DNA of 64,000 nt from Teretinema sp964641135 (GCA_964641135.1 CAZXJV010000002.1:1-64000), one strand, 5' to 3'; shown: positions 42,101-51,140, counted from the stretch's first letter. Numbers and translations: made by a program. The notes: generated by a model from the sequence alone, not told the origin.

Positions 42101-44900
42101 GGCCGTCGGCTTTCCAGCCGATCATCCAGTCCAGGGGGCTGACGAACAGGCTGGTTTCGGTAGATACGTTGCGGCCGGAACCCTTTTCGAAGGCTTCGGC
42201 ATAGAAACGCAGATTGTAGGTTGCACGGTCAAATTTGGACAGGTCTATTGCAAATTGCGCATGACCGTCATCCGCTGTAGTGCGGGTGCCGAGGAATTCC
42301 TGGTAGTTGCGGTCGCCGAGCCAGGGGTCGCGGAAGGTCCAGTCCCGCCATTGGCGGAAGTACTGATATCCGGGGCTCAAGGTTATCTGGGCCTTGACCT
42401 CGTTGCCGACAGCAGCTGTTCCGAACAGGTTGCGTACGTTAACAATACCGGAAATCTGTCCGGGTTTTATCCAGCCTGCAGCCGGCAGGGGATCGGTTAC
42501 GGCGGTAACTGTCAGTGTGTCCGGAAGGAATTCTTCCACCTTTACCGTTTGGCTTCCAAGCTGTATGCGGCGTTCCGAGCCGTTTTCTTCACGTATAAGA
42601 TACAGGTGGAATGTGTATGTGCCGGTCGGCGACCAGTCGTGGGTGCTGAAGCGGACTTCGTTGAAGCCTTCTGCTGTTAACGGAAAGCGTCGGTTAAATA
42701 CTTCGTTGCCGCGCGGATCGATAACCCTGCATTCAAGAGGTGTGCGGGCAAGGGAGATGTTCCAGTCACCGGCTTTTACTATCATGGCCATGCGGACCTC
42801 GTCGCCGGGGCGGTACAGACCGCGGTCCGAGAAGATGAAGGCATTGACCTTGTTCGGATCGGTTGCCCCGTATACACCGCCGGTATCAAAGGCAGACCAG
42901 TCCAGCTGACGGCCGGTGGCTGTAAAGGGCATAAACGAAAGGTCTTCGCCGCGGTGAACTACAAAGGCGGTAGGCGCGCGCTCGCGCTGATACGAGGAAA
43001 GCGACGGCAGTGTAACCATGCCGTCCTGGCCGGTTTCTGCCTGGACCAGAACGTTTCCGTTCAGCCCGATTACAGAAACCGTTGCGCCTGAAACAGGATC
43101 GCCGGTGGCAAGTGACTGAACAAAGATGGCACGGGTTCCGTCGGTATTCGTTTTTACCAAAAAGCCCAGATCGGTTACCATAATAAGCCGCTTGTCCGGG
43201 TTTGCATTACGATCGCGATCCTGTACGGTAAATACAAACAGCCCGTGACGCAGGTTCTGGTCGGGAATGTTGTTCAGATAGCGGCTGAAATCGAAGGAAA
43301 AATGTCTCAGTTCACGCTCGTTTGCATGTGCAATCCTGAGGCTTTCGGTGTACTGCACGCTCAGATTCTGTTCGTTAAAGCGGTAATTGGTAAAACGGAA
43401 GTTGTTCAGGTCGCCGTTCGACTGGGATATCAGGTGGTTTATATCATCCGGTCTGACACGGTTTACAACAAACTCAACATTCTGTACTCCGCGGCTGTAC
43501 ATGGCAAGGCGTCGGTCGCCGGTCAGGGACAGGAGACTTCCTTCGGAAAGGATGGCAATTTCCCGCGGGAACTGGCGTACCCGGAATATGGTTCCATAGG
43601 AATCGGGCAAAAAATAGTCGCCCCAAAATCGGGCAGCCCGGTCAAGCTCAACAAAGATCTGGCGTCCCGGTTCGGCAGTAAAGCGGAAGCTGTTTACAGA
43701 ATTGAAGCGCAGCTCGGCAGGTATGGGTTCAGGGGTAATGCGCCGCGACAGGGCGAGCACCTCGGGCAGCATCTCCTGGGTGCTCCAGGAGTGATTGCGA
43801 TTGGCGCGAAGGCCGGGAAGTTCCGGCCGGTCAACAGGCAGCTCCCAGACGCGGATGTTGCGCATCAGTTCTTCTGTGGAAATCTCGCCCCGTGTGGTCA
43901 GTATAAACACCTGGTCGAATTTGTTATCCGGTGTTTTAATCAGTTCATGGCTCAGGGATTGCACCTGCACAAAGCTGGTTGCGCCGGGGATCTGGACGCT
44001 CGCGCTCAGATTGGACGCGCTGGTTGATCCTCCTGCCGAGCTTGCCACTCCCCTGCGGACACTCAGGCGCATATCAACTGCACGGGCAGGCATGCCCAGC
44101 GGTTCGGAGACGATCCATGCTGTCTGAAAGGTTTTGTCGTAGCTGACAGTGAACTGGTGCGGGCGTTTTTCAAGCGAACCGGATGAGGCGTTCATAACCG
44201 GTTCCAGCAACAGGGCGCTTTCAAGGCTTGCAGTATCGATCGGATAGTTTGCCCGCAGGGTAAACAGAGCCCGCTTGATACGGCTGTCTTCGGGGTCGAT
44301 GTAAAAATCGCTGTCACTTACTGTTATGTGAAAATCTGCAATGGAAAAATCAAATGTTTGTTTTGCTGATATATGTGAAGGAAACAGGGCCGGGGAAAGG
44401 GTGACGGTGTAACGGGTGCCGATGGCCCACCATTGGCCCGGAGAAAAACGGAGTACGGCATCGCCATCCCAGGCCCAGGTGCCGGGAATCGCCGGGGTAA
44501 TGGTTATTCCGCTGGTGACGGCTTTTCCGGCCATTTCGGCCGGTGCTGCCGAGCCGTAAAAAGTGATAACAAGGGGATCTATGCGTCCGTTTTCCCAGTC
44601 ATTGGAAGGACGTGACCAGGAATAGTCTATCAGCACGGGCTGGGGCTGTTTTGAAAGCCAGATGCGCCAGCCGAAAAAGACGTTTGTGCCAATGACGATC
44701 AGAACTGCCGCACCGATTACAAAGGGCTTGTAGCGGACAGCAAAGCGCCCGGCAGCGCTGGCTGCGGCACGGCGTGCTTTACCTCCTGCGCCGGTCGTTA
44801 AAAAACGTCCGATTGCCTTGATGAAGCCCGGAGGCGAATAGCTGCCGAATATAAAGCGCATAATGCTTCCAAAGGTTTTTTTCGGTTTTTTTTCTGACAT
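39138..44900 (-). CDS. bacterial alpha-2-macroglobulin family protein
   Basis: A 1920-residue periplasmic protein anchored by one N-terminal helix (VIGAAVLIVIGTNVFFGW, after a basic cytoplasmic stretch). It is not a lipoprotein, unlike E. coli YfhM. The thioester motif CSEQ is intact in PYGCSEQLVS (about residue 1470). The macroglobulin beta domains include RAIFVQSLATGDPVSGATV and FIFSDRGLYRPGDEV, the bait-region flank follows, and the thioester domain is helical. The ATG at 44900 has GGGAG 7 nt upstream; an in-frame ATG 39 bases earlier is inferior. It traps proteases by covalent linkage after bait cleavage. It forms an operon with pbpC. Confidence 0.94.
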   Translation of the reverse strand: MSEKKPKKTFGSIMRFIFGSYSPPGFIKAIGRFLTTGAGGKARRAAASAAGRFAVRYKPFVIGAAVLIVIGTNVFFGWRIWLSKQPQPVLIDYSWSRPSNDWENGRIDPLVITFYGSAAPAEMAGKAVTSGITITPAIPGTWAWDGDAVLRFSPGQWWAIGTRYTVTLSPALFPSHISAKQTFDFSIADFHITVSDSDFYIDPEDSRIKRALFTLRANYPIDTASLESALLLEPVMNASSGSLEKRPHQFTVSYDKTFQTAWIVSEPLGMPARAVDMRLSVRRGVASSAGGSTSASNLSASVQIPGATSFVQVQSLSHELIKTPDNKFDQVFILTTRGEISTEELMRNIRVWELPVDRPELPGLRANRNHSWSTQEMLPEVLALSRRITPEPIPAELRFNSVNSFRFTAEPGRQIFVELDRAARFWGDYFLPDSYGTIFRVRQFPREIAILSEGSLLSLTGDRRLAMYSRGVQNVEFVVNRVRPDDINHLISQSNGDLNNFRFTNYRFNEQNLSVQYTESLRIAHANERELRHFSFDFSRYLNNIPDQNLRHGLFVFTVQDRDRNANPDKRLIMVTDLGFLVKTNTDGTRAIFVQSLATGDPVSGATVSVIGLNGNVLVQAETGQDGMVTLPSLSSYQRERAPTAFVVHRGEDLSFMPFTATGRQLDWSAFDTGGVYGATDPNKVNAFIFSDRGLYRPGDEVRMAMIVKAGDWNISLARTPLECRVIDPRGNEVFNRRFPLTAEGFNEVRFSTHDWSPTGTYTFHLYLIREENGSERRIQLGSQTVKVEEFLPDTLTVTAVTDPLPAAGWIKPGQISGIVNVRNLFGTAAVGNEVKAQITLSPGYQYFRQWRDWTFRDPWLGDRNYQEFLGTRTTADDGHAQFAIDLSKFDRATYNLRFYAEAFEKGSGRNVSTETSLFVSPLDWMIGWKADGPLSFIRRDSVRMVNILAIDPDLKRTAVRDLVFSLNEMRYVSVLVRQPNGVYRYQSVRKAYPVSQTRHNIPAAGLDYRLPSAASGEFELVITGQDGLEYNRIAFSVAGTQNVERSLTRTAELEITLNRTDFAEGETIELMIKAPYEGAGLITIERDKVYAHKWFKSTGNTTMQTITVPRGLEDNGYINVAYTRSLSSPEIYMAPFSYGSVPFSISKESKTNRISLDFPGDIKPGQDLPVTWSTSRPGKIIIYAVDEGILQLAGYKTPDPLAFFFQKRALEVRTAQILDLLLPEFRIANSLAAMGGGAGYDELLGRNLNPFKRKQNQPVAFWSGIMDSGPEKRTVTWRIPDYFNGTVRVMAVAVSDQALGAADDRGLVRDSFIISPNAPMMAAPGDEFDVAVTVTNNLKGSGEDARIAFEIKPSAHLSVTGESRMTLQIPEGRDQTLTVRVKAAGPLGGAELRFFASSGNERSQLASYMSIRPAVPYRVSLQTGALKTGSAEIKLDRTLYEEFATREASLSWLPMGMARGLNFFLKTFPYGCSEQLVSAAWPFLYPEFQKEFSFTRQETEQAVNRIISILQARAKSDKSIGIWTALSESDPWITTYSAHFLTDARSKGYYVPDTFMSNTMDALRTIARSGGTSSWNLDTRAYAVYVLTLNGQVTTSFVETLKRDIAAAGRNADTGLAALYLAGTQALLKLDLEASIQLGKAVKQMARQGDWRYMDSLGYSSIYLNITARHFPRRLNEVQEELLASMADQLSGQQYTTHSANLALMAIDAYLTAAPALDSARITISEILADKSTRALAPQGERLVTTPFSRDATALALQNRERLHLFWQVTQAGFDREVPKTETKNGIEVYREYMDSSGRRITTAAVGDVVTVKLNFRSLTGSPVYDVALVDLLPAGLEPDTQSIRTGGSGSAWRPAYVDIREDRIVVFGTVDTRLGSFTYQTRAVNAGRFTVPPLFAEALYNKSLWALRPQEDFTVTGR

Positions 44901-44927
44901 TAACTGCTCCCGTTTTGTTGTGCTGTC

Positions 44928-44955
44928 AGTATACCGCATTTTATGTGAAATACAA
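44928..44955 (-). promoter_or_regulatory. promoter of the alpha-2-macroglobulin/pbpC operon
   Basis: On the minus strand TTGTAT (44955-44950), 16 nt, TATACT (44933-44928). The transcript would start about 22 nt before the GGGAG ribosome-binding site region. Confidence 0.45.
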
Positions 44956-44987
44956 CGAAAGACTGAGATGTTTTGCCCTCTTGCGCA

Positions 44988-45016
44988 TTACATGGTTTTT
45001 AATGTGGGTGTATACT
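44988..45016 (+). promoter_or_regulatory. weak promoter of the GH13 lipoprotein gene
   Basis: TATACT (45011-45016) with a poor -35 (TTACAT, 44988-44993) at 17 nt. GGAGG (45039-45043) then lies 9 nt before the ATG. A poor -35 suggests an activator. Confidence 0.4.
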
Positions 45017-45052
45017 TACGGAAATGTTTAATATGAACGGAGGATTTCATAG

Positions 45053-47059
45053 ATGACGATCAATACCAGGCTTTTAAAAAGGCGGTTTGTCTGCTTGCTG
45101 GCACTTACCGGTGCAGTGCTTCTTGTTCTTTCTTTGGCTGCCTGTCCAGGCTCGAATTCTGCTCCGCCGGTACCCGGGCCTGCACCAATAGTATTTCCGG
45201 CCCCTCCGGCAAATCTGTATGACTTTTCAATGCTTGGCGCCGAATATTCTGCGGGTGACTCGGTCAGTTTTTCTGTCTTTGCGCCTCGAGCCCGTGCAGT
45301 CAGCCTGAAAATAGCCGGGGATGATGATGTTGCAATGACAAAGGACGTGTACGGTATCTGGCGGGTTACCCGTCCTGACACTCCGGTTGGCACCCGGTAC
45401 CGGTTCAGTGTTGACGGAACCCTTGCCAGTGACCCCTACGGAAAGGCCTGGAGCTGGCAGGACTGGCAGGGCGGCGGATGGTCAATAGTTGTTGACCCTG
45501 CGGATTTCTCATGGACTGATGCAGACTGGGAAATTCCGTCGATCGACGAACTGGTTATTTACGAACTGCACCTCAAGGATATGACATCCCATGCAACCAG
45601 TGCGGACATCGGTGTTGCTGATGATGCAATCCGTGGCAAGTATGCCGGAATTTCTGCTGCTATTCCGTATTTCCAGGAGCTGGGTGTAAATGCCCTTGAG
45701 TTCATGCCGATTTCCGAGTTCAATGACGGCGGTTATTCCTGGGGCTACAATACGCAGAGCTTTTTTGCCCCCGAGTCAGGCTTTGCGGTGGACCTGTCAG
45801 ACGGATACCCGACCGGCTCGCAGGTTGCCGAATTTCAGCAGATGGTGGATGACCTGCATGGTGCAGGTATCGCAGTCATTGTAGACATGGTGTACAACCA
45901 TGTCGGCAACGACCAGAACTCCTTCTGGGCGATCGACAATATCTACTATTTTGACTACAACAATAATGGGACCACCTCCGATGACGGTACCCCTTGGGGC
46001 AACCATGTTGCCTCCTGGCGCCCCATGGTTAAAAAACTGATGTATGATAACCTGTGCTACTTTATCGAGTATCTCCATGTAGATGGTTTCCGCTTCGATG
46101 CCACCAGCTACATGGATCATAATGCCCTCAAAGAAGTTGTTGCCGCCCTCAAGGTAGAGTTTCCGGACGTTATCTTTATTGCGGAACAACTTCCCAATTC
46201 TGCAAACTTCAAGGGAACCGGGATTGCCCAGTGGTCAGATCCTTTCCACGACACCATGAAAGCCCTGCTGCGCATGGGTACGTATCAGGGTAATGCCTAC
46301 AACAGCAGCAACCTGGGAAAAATTACCTATTATACCAAGGATGACAATTGGTCAGCAAACCCGCTTGAGACCATCAACTACTTCGAATCTCATGATGAAA
46401 ACTCGGTGCTTTTTGAGGTTTTGACCAATACCGGAAAAACTATTGAGGATGCCCGTAAATCTACCAAGCTCGGTGCCCTGCACCTCTTTACCGCTCTTGG
46501 TACACCGATGCTCATGGCCGGGCAGGAATTTCTTAAAAACCGCGAAGGACAGAACCTGAATGAAACGAATGGCCAGATTGACTGGTCCTGGTATTCAGGT
46601 GCTGACGTGGCAGCCCTGCGGTCCCAGGATGTGTTTACATATTATCAGGGGCTCATCGCCTTGCGGAAAGCATATCCTTCACTCCGTTTGACTGGTTCCG
46701 ATCCTGCTTCTGTCGGGGCGTTCCGCTGGTCTGTTACCCCCGGTGCCTGGGGTAATCTGGGTTATCCGTATACCAACGGCGGCGATCTGGTTATCGGGTA
46801 TGCTCTTAATGCCAATGCAAGTGTTGGAAGTGTCCAGTGGGTTGTGGTGTTGAACTATGCTACAACTGATAAAACAGATCTGGAGATCGTCTTTCCGGCC
46901 GGCGGGAATTGGTATCTGATTGCTGATGGTGATGTGGTTCACCGCGACGCACCTCCCGTTACTGTAACGCCAACCGGGGATGATGCTGCAGGCTGGAAAG
47001 TCACACGAACAGTGCCTGCCCGCACGGGTCTGTTGTTTGCGAAAGGATTGGTTTTCTGA
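45053..47059 (+). CDS. GH13 alpha-amylase-family lipoprotein (pullulanase/isoamylase-like)
   Basis: A 668-residue exported lipoprotein (signal LVLSLAAC). A CBM48-type N-terminal beta domain (VSFSVFAPRARAVSLKI, YRFSVDGTLASDPYGKAW) precedes the GH13 barrel. Conserved regions: DMVYNHVG (I), GFRFDATS with the nucleophile Asp at about 348 (II), FIAEQLPN with the acid/base Glu at about 376 (III), and FESHDEN (IV). It hydrolyses or debranches alpha-glucans outside the cytoplasm; alpha-1,4 or alpha-1,6 specificity cannot be fixed from sequence alone. Divergent from the macroglobulin operon; terminator follows. Confidence 0.9.
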   Translation: MTINTRLLKRRFVCLLALTGAVLLVLSLAACPGSNSAPPVPGPAPIVFPAPPANLYDFSMLGAEYSAGDSVSFSVFAPRARAVSLKIAGDDDVAMTKDVYGIWRVTRPDTPVGTRYRFSVDGTLASDPYGKAWSWQDWQGGGWSIVVDPADFSWTDADWEIPSIDELVIYELHLKDMTSHATSADIGVADDAIRGKYAGISAAIPYFQELGVNALEFMPISEFNDGGYSWGYNTQSFFAPESGFAVDLSDGYPTGSQVAEFQQMVDDLHGAGIAVIVDMVYNHVGNDQNSFWAIDNIYYFDYNNNGTTSDDGTPWGNHVASWRPMVKKLMYDNLCYFIEYLHVDGFRFDATSYMDHNALKEVVAALKVEFPDVIFIAEQLPNSANFKGTGIAQWSDPFHDTMKALLRMGTYQGNAYNSSNLGKITYYTKDDNWSANPLETINYFESHDENSVLFEVLTNTGKTIEDARKSTKLGALHLFTALGTPMLMAGQEFLKNREGQNLNETNGQIDWSWYSGADVAALRSQDVFTYYQGLIALRKAYPSLRLTGSDPASVGAFRWSVTPGAWGNLGYPYTNGGDLVIGYALNANASVGSVQWVVVLNYATTDKTDLEIVFPAGGNWYLIADGDVVHRDAPPVTVTPTGDDAAGWKVTRTVPARTGLLFAKGLVF

Positions 47060-47091
47060 TCATCGATGATACTGTAAAGAACCAATAACGG

Positions 47092-47128
47092 GGCTGTCCT
47101 GTGCAGTGATGCAGGACAGCCTTTTTTT
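47092..47128 (+). terminator. terminator of the GH13 lipoprotein gene
   Basis: GGCTGTCCTG (47092-47101) and CAGGACAGCC (47112-47121) form a perfect 10-bp stem followed by T7. Confidence 0.9.
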
Positions 47129-47172
47129 GCAGGTGTTCCGGGAACCCTGTGCCGGTTTTCACGGAGGCCCTG

Positions 47173-47181
47173 TGGTAGAAT
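47173..47181 (+). promoter_or_regulatory. extended -10 promoter
   Basis: TGGTAGAAT (TGn plus TAGAAT, 47176-47181), about 50 nt before the ATG at 47234. No clear -35. Confidence 0.45.
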
Positions 47182-47233
47182 CGTATCGGGCTCTGTTCAA
47201 GCAATGCAGATGTCGGTCGTAAAAGGGGTTTAA

Positions 47234-48601
47234 ATGTTCAGTATACGGTTAATGATCAAATACCGGCATCAGGATGCGCCTGATCCTTTTGCTGTTATAC
47301 ACAGCATTTTCGAACGCATTCGCTATCATGATGAAACCATCTCCTTTTCTGCTGTTCAGACTGACAAAGATGGTATGACGAAAGGTGTGTTCACCATTAC
47401 GCGTGGCGACAGAGGCACCGAAGACGGGTATCCCTATGCCCTTGATGTTGAAACAGTCAGAAAGCAAAACTTCGGCTGTCTGCTTGTCGAGATCTGTTAT
47501 GATGAACATCAGAATCTCCAGGCTCTCCGTGAAAAAATAGGCGAAGGGGATTCTCTGCTTTTCAGATATCTGAAAGAATGGCTTGAGCTTATAGATGCGG
47601 ACTATGCCTCTATACATACATCCCTTGAACCCCTGTCTTTTGCCGGACTTGATGAAGAAGGCTTTCCGGCACGGCTTGGCTGGATAACCTGGTTCGGTGA
47701 CAGGCTCTGTACTGTCATCGGCAGGGACCTGCTCCTTGATGCCCGGCCTGTGCTGTACAATGCCTGCACAGTACAGAACCGGCAGGGAGTGCTGTGGCAG
47801 CTCACCTCCAGCATCCTGGATCGGACTGAAGGACTTGGACGGTATCAGGGCCTGCGTACCTACCTGGACGGGCGCGTGTTTCGTCCGCTTCAGCTTGTTG
47901 AATCTTCCTGGTTTTCGCTTGCGTATACTCTTGCGGGACATGTACAGTTTTCGGCTGAAACAGATGATATTGAGACGGCAATGGAGGCTGTCTGCGGCTG
48001 TACGCTGGAACAGTACAAGGATCTTTGGGATACAGCGGACGGACGAACCTGCGGCCTGGATGTCAGCATCAGTTATTCCCGGTTGGAGAAGGGCTATTCA
48101 TGCAGCCTTTTTGTTAATAGCAGACTTGACAGCATACGGGGCAGGGATGTGATCAGGATTGATATTTCTGATTACCTGTACACTTTTTTGCGCATGAACT
48201 CGATGCTGCCTGATCCGCAGCCGGCAGGCCTTGATATCCGGCCCCCGAAAAATGCCCTGTATGCCCTGTGTGCTGACATTGAATTCATGCATCCACTGTC
48301 CATTGAGCCTCTTTCTGAACGTCTCGTTGAACTTTTTGACTGCCAGGACCATTCCTTGTGTGAAGGTGTCCTGACAGTGCGGGTGCTCGGTCTTCTTGTA
48401 ACAGTTTCATTCACCCATGAGTTCGGGGGTCTTTCGTATTACTCCCTCAAGGCGCGGTATGCCGGGAAAACAGATGAATCCTGGCGCAGTATAGACATCA
48501 GTAATTATTTTATCACCATGCTTGAAACGGGTGGGGTCTTGCAGAGCAGGGATCTGATTTTCCGGAAAACGACTATAATGTGTAACAAATCTGTAAATTG
48601 A
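47234..48601 (+). CDS. protein of unknown function
   Basis: A 455-residue soluble protein with no signal peptide or membrane helix. Repeated pairs of the form RIDISDYLYTFLRM and SIDISNYFITMLE suggest an internal duplication of a small beta-alpha unit. Composition is acidic and rich in Tyr, Leu and Cys. AAAGGGG lies 6 nt before the ATG. The following efflux operon has its own ribosome-binding site 72 nt downstream. I do not recognise a family. Confidence 0.7.
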   Translation: MFSIRLMIKYRHQDAPDPFAVIHSIFERIRYHDETISFSAVQTDKDGMTKGVFTITRGDRGTEDGYPYALDVETVRKQNFGCLLVEICYDEHQNLQALREKIGEGDSLLFRYLKEWLELIDADYASIHTSLEPLSFAGLDEEGFPARLGWITWFGDRLCTVIGRDLLLDARPVLYNACTVQNRQGVLWQLTSSILDRTEGLGRYQGLRTYLDGRVFRPLQLVESSWFSLAYTLAGHVQFSAETDDIETAMEAVCGCTLEQYKDLWDTADGRTCGLDVSISYSRLEKGYSCSLFVNSRLDSIRGRDVIRIDISDYLYTFLRMNSMLPDPQPAGLDIRPPKNALYALCADIEFMHPLSIEPLSERLVELFDCQDHSLCEGVLTVRVLGLLVTVSFTHEFGGLSYYSLKARYAGKTDESWRSIDISNYFITMLETGGVLQSRDLIFRKTTIMCNKSVN

Positions 48602-48672
48602 TGCCCTATAGCGTATCCCGGGGGTGCCCTGAGTTGTGAATTCTTTCGTATCGTCAAAATAGAGAGGATTTC

Positions 48673-49995
48673 ATGAATAAAAAACTGTTCAGTAGTGTGA
48701 CAGGCCTTTTTCTTTTTCTATTTGTTTGGGGAGGCTCTGCTGCTGCCGAGCCTTTAACGCTTGATCTGACAGCTGCGGTTCGCCTTGCCCTGGCAAACAG
48801 TCCGTCTTTGGTGCGGCATGAGCAAAATCTGCTGCAGGCGGAAAAACAGGCAGCATCGGTTTGGAATGCTTTTTTGCCTAACCTGTCGCTTTCTGCATCA
48901 TTGAGAAATACACACTGGTTCGGTGAAGTGCCTCCCTCGGCGGCAGCCCAGGATCCATGGACTCTGGGTGCCTCTGCAGGTCTTTCCCTGACCCTTCCGT
49001 CTTCACTGCCCGCATCTATTTCTCTTACCCTGCAGGAACGGGATCTGGCCCGTCTTGCCTGGGCAGAGGCGGGCACAGCACTTGGCCGTTCAGTTTCACG
49101 TGCTTTTTATGCACTTGCTGCGGCTGAACAGACCCTTGTAATTTCAGCGGAAAACCTGCAGCGTGCTGAACGGCAGGCTGATCTTGTTGAGCGGAATTAT
49201 CGCAGCGGTCTTGCATCCGAGCTTGCCTGGCTGCAGGCCCGTTATAATGCGGCAAGCCTGCGTCCGGATCTTTCCCGGGATACCCTTTCCCGCGATACCG
49301 CCAGACGTACCCTGCTTTCCCTGCTGGGGCTTTCACTTGATACCGAACTTGTACTTGTAACCGAAACCGGTCCGGATATTTTTTCCATTCCTGACGGTGA
49401 CGCCGCCCTTCTTGTTGAACGCAGGCTTGATGTCCGCCGCGCTGTTCTTGAACTTGAGAAGTCCCGAACATCCCGGCTTGCAGGTGACCTGGGCCGTTTT
49501 GGTCCAACCATATCATTGAGCGAGACCTTTTCGGTTTCAAATTTGCAGCAGGAATTGAAATTACCGGAAAACGGGTCACTTACGCTGTCGGTAAGCATTC
49601 CCCTTAACGGCTATATTCCCGGCTCCCGTGAAAGCCTTGCCGGTTCTGCCCGACAAAGCGCCGTAGTAACTGCCGAGGCCGCGCTCAAACAACTTCGCAT
49701 TGATGCCGAACGTGAAATTCTTAATCTGCGGGGCTCCCTTGCCCAGCTTGCAGAAACCGCGGAAAGTGCCTCCCTGAACGTTCAGCTTGCCGAACGCAGC
49801 TATGCCCTGTCCCGTGACGGATATGCCGCAGGTCTTGTCAGTGAGGAGTCGTTAAACGATGAACGGGCAAAACTTGCGCAGGCACAGATGCGTTCTCTTG
49901 CTGCTGAATATAACCGCAAAGCAAGCCTTGCTGATCTTGCCTGGATGCTGAATGCGGGTTTTTCCCAATTTAATTCTGTTGGAGGAGCTGAATGA
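48673..49995 (+). CDS. TolC-family outer-membrane efflux protein
   Basis: A 440-residue protein with a signal peptide (cleaved near GSAAA). It has the two OEP repeats of long coiled-coil helices: LTAAVRLALANSPSLVRHEQN at the start of the first half (pattern noted in part), and LNVQLAERSYALSRDGYAAGLV in the second. This is the exit channel of the RND pump encoded next. GAGAGG precedes the ATG. It overlaps the adaptor gene by 4 bp. Confidence 0.93.
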   Translation: MNKKLFSSVTGLFLFLFVWGGSAAAEPLTLDLTAAVRLALANSPSLVRHEQNLLQAEKQAASVWNAFLPNLSLSASLRNTHWFGEVPPSAAAQDPWTLGASAGLSLTLPSSLPASISLTLQERDLARLAWAEAGTALGRSVSRAFYALAAAEQTLVISAENLQRAERQADLVERNYRSGLASELAWLQARYNAASLRPDLSRDTLSRDTARRTLLSLLGLSLDTELVLVTETGPDIFSIPDGDAALLVERRLDVRRAVLELEKSRTSRLAGDLGRFGPTISLSETFSVSNLQQELKLPENGSLTLSVSIPLNGYIPGSRESLAGSARQSAVVTAEAALKQLRIDAEREILNLRGSLAQLAETAESASLNVQLAERSYALSRDGYAAGLVSEESLNDERAKLAQAQMRSLAAEYNRKASLADLAWMLNAGFSQFNSVGGAE

Positions 49996-51140
49996 AACTC
50001 TTTGATCGTGTAAAAAAAACAGGTACTGACGGCCTTATCAGACTGGTGCTGGTTCTGTGTATAGTGCTTGTAACCGGTGCTATTATTATCACTACACGAA
50101 GCCCCCGCCAGTCAGCTGGCGGATTTTCTGCCCCGACAAGCCGTTCTGTAAGCGGGATGGCACCAACAGGCAGTGCGCCTGCGGTTACCGGAAGCGGCCC
50201 GGGATCGGGAACCGGTCCTGGTGCGGGTGCAGGTGCGGGTGCGGGTGCAGATGCAGGTGCAGGTGCAGGTGCAGGTGCACCTGCAGGCAGCGCTGAAGGT
50301 TCGAATCCTTCGGCAAGTTCTGGCCGTAGCATACAGCCTCCGTCTGCTGCACGCATTACCGTAGAAGTGGTGACACTTGCTCCTGCACTCATTCAAAAGC
50401 CGCTTCGTCTTACAGGAGATGTTCTGGCACGAAGCCGGGTGTCCCTGGTTCCGGATACTGCAGGACGGGTTACACGTGTTCTTGTGCGTCCTGGGGACTA
50501 TGTAAACCGCGGAGATTCTGTTGCCATGGTTGATCCGTCGCGGCCGGGAAGTCCCTTTGCCGAAAGCCCGGTGCGGTCTACTGTATCCGGGACAGTTCTG
50601 GCAATGCCGGTTTCGGTAGGAGATACTGTTTCTACCGGAACAGTCGTAGCTCAAGTTGGTTCTCTTGGCGCTCTTGAAGTTGTTTCTGCAGTTCCCGAAA
50701 AATACATCGGCCAACTCAAAACAGGCCTGCCTGCCTCACTGTCCTTTGAAGCCTGGCCGGCAAAACACTTTCCTGCAACCCTTGCTTTTATCGGTCCGGT
50801 AGTTGACCCTGCCACCAGAACAGTAGAGGTCAGGCTCGATTTTTCCGATCTCCAGGGGCTTGTCCGGCCGGGCATGTATGCCTCCATCAGTCTGGTAACT
50901 GCTGAATCCCGTTCTACCATGGTTGTACCCCGAACTGCCCTGCGCTCCTGGAATTCCGCCGATGCGGTCTACATTGTTGATGAGGCCGGCGTCGCAAGGG
51001 TTCGTCCGGTTACGCTCGGGCTTTCAAATGACCGCCAGATCGAGCTGGTTTCAGGCGTACAGTTTGGTGACCGGGTTATCAGTGCCGGTTCTGTTACAGA
51101 TGGGACAGCAGTGCGTGCGGTAGAGCGTGGAGGAAATTGA
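49992..51140 (+). CDS. RND efflux periplasmic adaptor (HlyD/AcrA family)
   Basis: A 382-residue membrane fusion protein. One N-terminal helix (LVLVLCIVLVTGAIIITT) is followed by a low-complexity Gly/Ala/Pro linker (about 65-110), then lipoyl halves (LVPDTAGRVTRVLVRPGDYVNRGD and VSGTVLAMPVSVGDTV, abbreviated) around a very short hairpin, a beta barrel, and a membrane-proximal domain (VVPRTALRSWN). It bridges the inner-membrane pump and the TolC-type channel. 4-bp overlaps on both sides. Confidence 0.92.
   Translation: MKLFDRVKKTGTDGLIRLVLVLCIVLVTGAIIITTRSPRQSAGGFSAPTSRSVSGMAPTGSAPAVTGSGPGSGTGPGAGAGAGAGADAGAGAGAGAPAGSAEGSNPSASSGRSIQPPSAARITVEVVTLAPALIQKPLRLTGDVLARSRVSLVPDTAGRVTRVLVRPGDYVNRGDSVAMVDPSRPGSPFAESPVRSTVSGTVLAMPVSVGDTVSTGTVVAQVGSLGALEVVSAVPEKYIGQLKTGLPASLSFEAWPAKHFPATLAFIGPVVDPATRTVEVRLDFSDLQGLVRPGMYASISLVTAESRSTMVVPRTALRSWNSADAVYIVDEAGVARVRPVTLGLSNDRQIELVSGVQFGDRVISAGSVTDGTAVRAVERGGN
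50219..50287 (+). repeat. GGTGCN hexamer tandem repeat in the adaptor gene
   Basis: About eleven imperfect copies of GGTGCR encode alternating Gly-Ala. The repeat number could vary by slippage without changing frame, altering the length of the flexible linker after the membrane helix. Confidence 0.75.

Noticed and set aside
50290..50316. T-arm-like sequence GAAGGTTCGAATCCTTC inside the efflux adaptor gene
   Set aside because: It mimics a tRNA T stem-loop, but no acceptor, D arm or anticodon arm surrounds it, and it is in frame in a well-supported gene.
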